From the NCBI RefSeq assembly GCF_003324165.1, contig NW_025407827.1, positions 719,700-783,699 on the forward strand: 64,000 nt of DNA, written 5' to 3'. Below are positions 60,865-64,000 of the stretch, piece by piece. The DNA is from Naegleria lovaniensis (lineage: Eukaryota; Heterolobosea; Eutetramitea; Acrasida; Naegleriidae). The first letter of the stretch is position 1; every line of letters starts with the position of its first letter. The position numbers and the translations under genes are program-made. The notes under the pieces are model-generated. The model saw nothing but the letters and a program-made list of their open reading frames with translations, did no database searches and had not been told where the DNA came from.

Positions 60865-61029
60865 GTGCCCAGCTTGACTTTGAATCTTAATTTTTCGACA
60901 TGCTTAATCATTGGATTTTTAATTTTTATGAAATCGTCGGGGATGGAGGTATATCTATGTGTTGATATGACTTTCATCCATTAATTATGGGTAATTATTG
61001 AACTGTACTCGCTTAAAGTAGACCTCTCG

Positions 61030-61525
61030 TGCATGGTCGGGTTTTTCGTCATCTTTGATGTTGAGCTTGATCCAAGCATTTCATTCGATAGATTTTGAAG
61101 AGTAGTACATTCGTGCTAGCGACATCATTGGATAGTGAGCTAAGCTGGTTGAGTAGTTCAACAAATGGTAACAGGTGTCAAATTTTTGATAGAATTTAAG
61201 CGACACCTTTTTTGTAGATCTCACGAAAATAATGGGGGTCATGATAGAGCATTCGATCAGGTTTAGGGTAGTTTTCGAGAAAATCAAGTTTAAAGGAGTT
61301 TAAATGAGGTCAAAAATGACATGAAAATTTTTCAAAAAAAAATTAAAAAAAAATGAAGCCAAAACTCCCTGCATTTTTGAGGTGATCATCATCAACATCG
61401 GGTCATGTTTCCATTCATCATCATGTCATATTTATATTGATCACATCAAATGTGCACATCATGATCAACATTTATGAGGAATATTTTGTGTGTATGAATA
61501 CACATGGAAATGATAATCATCAAAT
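61030..61525 (+). repeat. Direct repeat, copy 1
   Basis: About 496 bp, starting TGCATGGTCGG. It is nearly identical to 61992-62487, with offset about 962 bp. It includes an A-rich block (two runs of 8-9 A) and the words GGTAACAGGTGTCAAATTTT and ATAATGGGGGTCATGATAGA. Differences between copies are scattered single bases and small indels. Minus-strand frames inside both copies share a stop but differ in amino acids, so it is not a conserved gene. Confidence 0.9.
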
Positions 61526-61991
61526 AGTAGTGGTTGGAATTGTAGTGAACTGCTCCCGTTGGATGTGATGATCATGGAATGAATCTGATGATCGGAATGT
61601 TGTTACAGTGATCAGAAACCATGGAATTGATCGTTGATTCAGTTCAAAGTGATGATCATTTCATGACTTTGTGTGATGTGAAGTGTGATGGTGGCTCTAT
61701 GGAAGAGCTGAAAAGTACGATCGAGACAAGCACTTCACATATCTTCATGAAATTGTTACACATGGTTGTTCTGATCATTCAAACAACAAATCATCAGTTT
61801 TATTGATTGACATGATTGTTTTATAGAATGGGAGCACTTCGATTTTATCAGAAAACATCATTTCTTGAGAAAGGGTACAGCTCTCCTCTCTTGTTCATGT
61901 CATTCATTCAATCATCATGATACGTTATGATCATCATTGTAGAAGTGTTTCATGTGATTATGAATGGTTGAAAGTGATCATGATGACTCTT

Positions 61992-62487
61992 TGCATGGTC
62001 GGGGTTTTCGTCATCTTTGATGTTGAGCATGATCCAAGCACATCATTCGATAGATTTTGAAGAGTAGTACATTCGTGCTAGCGACATCATTGGATAGTGA
62101 GCTAAGCTGGTTGAGTCGTTCAACAAATGGTAACAGGTGTCAAATTTTTGATAGAATTTAAGCGACACCTTTGTTGTAGATCTCACGAAAATAATGGGGG
62201 TCATGATAGAGCATTCGATCAGGTTTAGGGTAGTTTTCGAGAAAATCAAGTTTGAAGGAGTTTCAACGAGTTCAAAAATGACATGAAAATTTTTCAAAAA
62301 AAAATTAAAAAAAAATGAAGCCAAAACTCCCTGCATTTTTGACAGGATCATCATCAACATCGGGTCATGTTTCCATTCATCATCATGTCATATTTATATT
62401 GATCACATCAAATGTGTACATCATGGTCAACATTCATCAGGAATATTTTGTGTGTATGAATACACATGGAAATGATAATCATCAAAA
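61992..62487 (+). repeat. Direct repeat, copy 2
   Basis: Second copy of the unit at 61030-61525, ending near CATCAAAATATG. The spacer between copies (61526-61991) is unrelated unique DNA. No terminal inverted repeats or target-site duplications are evident. It could be a dispersed repeat, a solo LTR pair, or a segmental duplication. Confidence 0.9.
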
Positions 62488-64000
62488 TATGATGAATTGT
62501 TGTTGGTATGTATTGTTGTATGATTGAATGATTATTTTATAACAATTGACTGATTTAGTTTTTCGATAAACCGAGGATTGCAATGTTGTATAATACATTG
62601 CGGAGAGTATTTCTATGACTATTGATGATGGATGTGATCATTATTGGTGGAGTATCATGATGAATGTCATAGTGATGTGACACCATGTTTTTCTGAGAGT
62701 GAGTGTGCTCTGAACACTACATATCAACATGTTCGTCATGATGAGTGTGATATATCCATGTTGTTTTTACTCACTGATTCAACAAGTTGTGGAAGTGGTG
62801 TTTCACTCTTTCAAATTATTTTTCTTTTTCACATGATATTACGATACTGAATACTTTCAAGAATATAACAGTGGCTTTATTTGATTATACACACTAGGAT
62901 ATTGTTATTTTGAAATTTATGATATTTATCTATATGAGTTGATGTTGTTATGAGACACCTGAGAAGTGATGAAAATGATTATTAATTATTTTTTGAAGAG
63001 TTGTCAGGAGAGTGATGTAGATAGTTTTTTATGGTAGATGAGATGGTGTACAACACATAGACATTAATTGTTGTGTTTGTTCATGTCTAGAATGTATTGT
63101 TGTTGAGCACCTGAGAAGATTTCGTCATGAAGTGGATTACAATGTGAGACATGTTTTTTTCCTTAAGTTGTTGCAATCACTCATGTGTTGATCTTGTTCC
63201 ATGGAGATAATATTGATGTTGTGGAGTGTTGTGATTCATTGTGTGATGGAAGGATTCACTCATGTCACGTTTGACACTTTTTCATGGATAGCCTGTGTTG
63301 ATTCATGATGGCTACGTTGATAATAAAGAGTAAATTCAGTGATTTTCATGATCAGTGCATGTGAGATGTATCGTATATATGGTTCGTATGCGTCAATGTT
63401 CATGTCATCTTGATTTTGAATTTTGTTTGGATTTACTGACCCTATACTTCCGCATTTAGAATTTATCCAAAAAAATGTTGTTGTGATTGATCAGTGTTGT
63501 TTGGTGTTGTGATGACGGAATCATGATTGAAATCATTTGTAGTGATCGTAGATGTGTCCTTCAACAGTATTGGATACGTCTACCATGTTCGTTACTGTCA
63601 CCAAATGGATGAGTGTTCAAAGTTGTTCATGAAGAGTGATGAGATGAAACATGGTTGCTTGGATGTTCATTCAGGTTGATAAACATGCATGTCATGATGG
63701 TGTGATCACGTGATAGTGATTGTGTTGATCCATCAATTGTATGTGTTGAGCATTGTTTCAGTCATTCCAATAAAGTTTGATGTTGTGGTGGATGATATCT
63801 TTGTTTTTTATATTAAATATTCTTTCATGATCATGAAGTAACCATGTCATAGTGTGAGTCCTATCATTTTGAAGTGTTGTATATTGTTGTATGCATGGTG
63901 TGATATGAAACTTTGAAAAAACTGTGACATTTTCTTTATATGTGGTGATGATGTTCACTACTCTTTGTGAAATTGATATATCATGTTTGCCATGTATATG

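Larger units (their letters stand above)
60865..64000. other. Gene-poor, TGATCA-rich DNA with a direct repeat
   Basis: The last 3.1 kb lacks any convincing gene. The plus strand is visibly rich in G and T (TGATGT, GTTGTGATG) and words such as TGATCATGATGATCATC recur. It contains a 0.5-kb direct repeat (listed). Short ORFs at 61621-61806, 62644-62850 and elsewhere have no ordered composition and are not called. Confidence 0.5.

Noticed and set aside
61621-61806. A 61-codon plus-strand ORF with ATG
   Set aside because: It lies in TGATCA-rich DNA between repeats; no start context, no family and no conserved counterpart.
61081-62360. Minus-strand ORFs (61081-61287 and 62043-62360) inside the two repeat copies
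   Set aside because: They share a stop but differ by non-synonymous changes and lack an ATG context or protein-like composition; they reflect the repeat, not a gene.
1-64000. CRISPR arrays, rRNA genes, bacterial operons or an integrated mobile element with a transposase
   Set aside because: No regularly spaced short repeats, rRNA-like stretches, ribosome-binding sites or transposase/reverse-transcriptase motifs were seen on either strand.

Overview
This 64-kb window is nuclear DNA of a unicellular eukaryote, most likely a heterolobosean amoeboflagellate of the Naegleria type. That identity is inferred from gene style, not from a database match. The reasons are AT-rich DNA, about one gene per 2.3 kb on both strands, no operons, few and short GT..AG introns (about 40 to 490 nt, mostly GTAAGT/GTATGT donors with TAG/CAG acceptors), A-runs before many start codons, and disordered protein regions rich in Ser, Thr, Asn and Gln. 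The signalling repertoire (RhoGEF, RGS-START, EDR1-like kinase, PP2C), the flagellar-type MORN protein and the fungal-like Zn2Cys6-PAS regulator also fit a free-living amoeboflagellate. There are no rRNA genes, CRISPR arrays or bacterial-style clusters. GTG and TTG starts were not accepted: each start is the first supported ATG, or an upstream exon was traced.

Layout. 1-4.3 kb: a RhoGEF cut by the window edge and a mitochondrial thioredoxin-TPR (CnoX/YbbN-like) gene. 4.4-8 kb: a broken beta-propeller-like gene and an AT-hook protein. 8.1-10 kb: TRAPPC4 and a small secreted protein. 10-16.5 kb: a PP2C phosphatase and an F-box protein. 16.6-23.2 kb: a small hypothetical protein, adenylosuccinate synthetase, an EDR1-like protein kinase and an ER/secretory membrane protein. 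23.5-30.7 kb: a three-exon SAM-domain protein, a RhoGAP fragment and a GNAT-like tail-anchored protein. 31-36.3 kb: a 2-oxoadipate dioxygenase (DUF1338), a longin R-SNARE and a MORN-repeat protein. 36.6-42.5 kb: an RGS-START protein, a coiled-coil protein and an unknown helical protein. 42.5-47.8 kb: a four-exon Zn2Cys6-PAS transcription factor, a DPY30-like coiled-coil protein and a DUF4116-like protein. 48-50 kb: a decayed EF-2-like gene and another broken gene. 50-56 kb: a membrane-anchored ATPase-like protein, an HDxxH protein, a mitochondrial phosphate carrier and a relic gene. 56.1-60.9 kb: a 1567-residue fusion of a terminal uridylyltransferase-like enzyme with a DIS3L2-like RNB exonuclease. 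60.9-64 kb: gene-poor DNA with a 0.5-kb direct repeat.

The most interesting object is the TUTase-RNB fusion. It puts RNA 3'-tailing and the exonuclease that favours U-tailed RNA in one chain, with the catalytic acidic residues of both enzymes present. Also notable are a textbook fungal-type Zn2Cys6 cluster joined to a PAS domain, an EDR1-like kinase with DFD instead of DFG, and at least five gene relics with stops or frameshifts between intact genes. The genes do not form one pathway. Shared themes are small-GTPase and G-protein signalling, vesicle traffic, RNA turnover and mitochondrial function.
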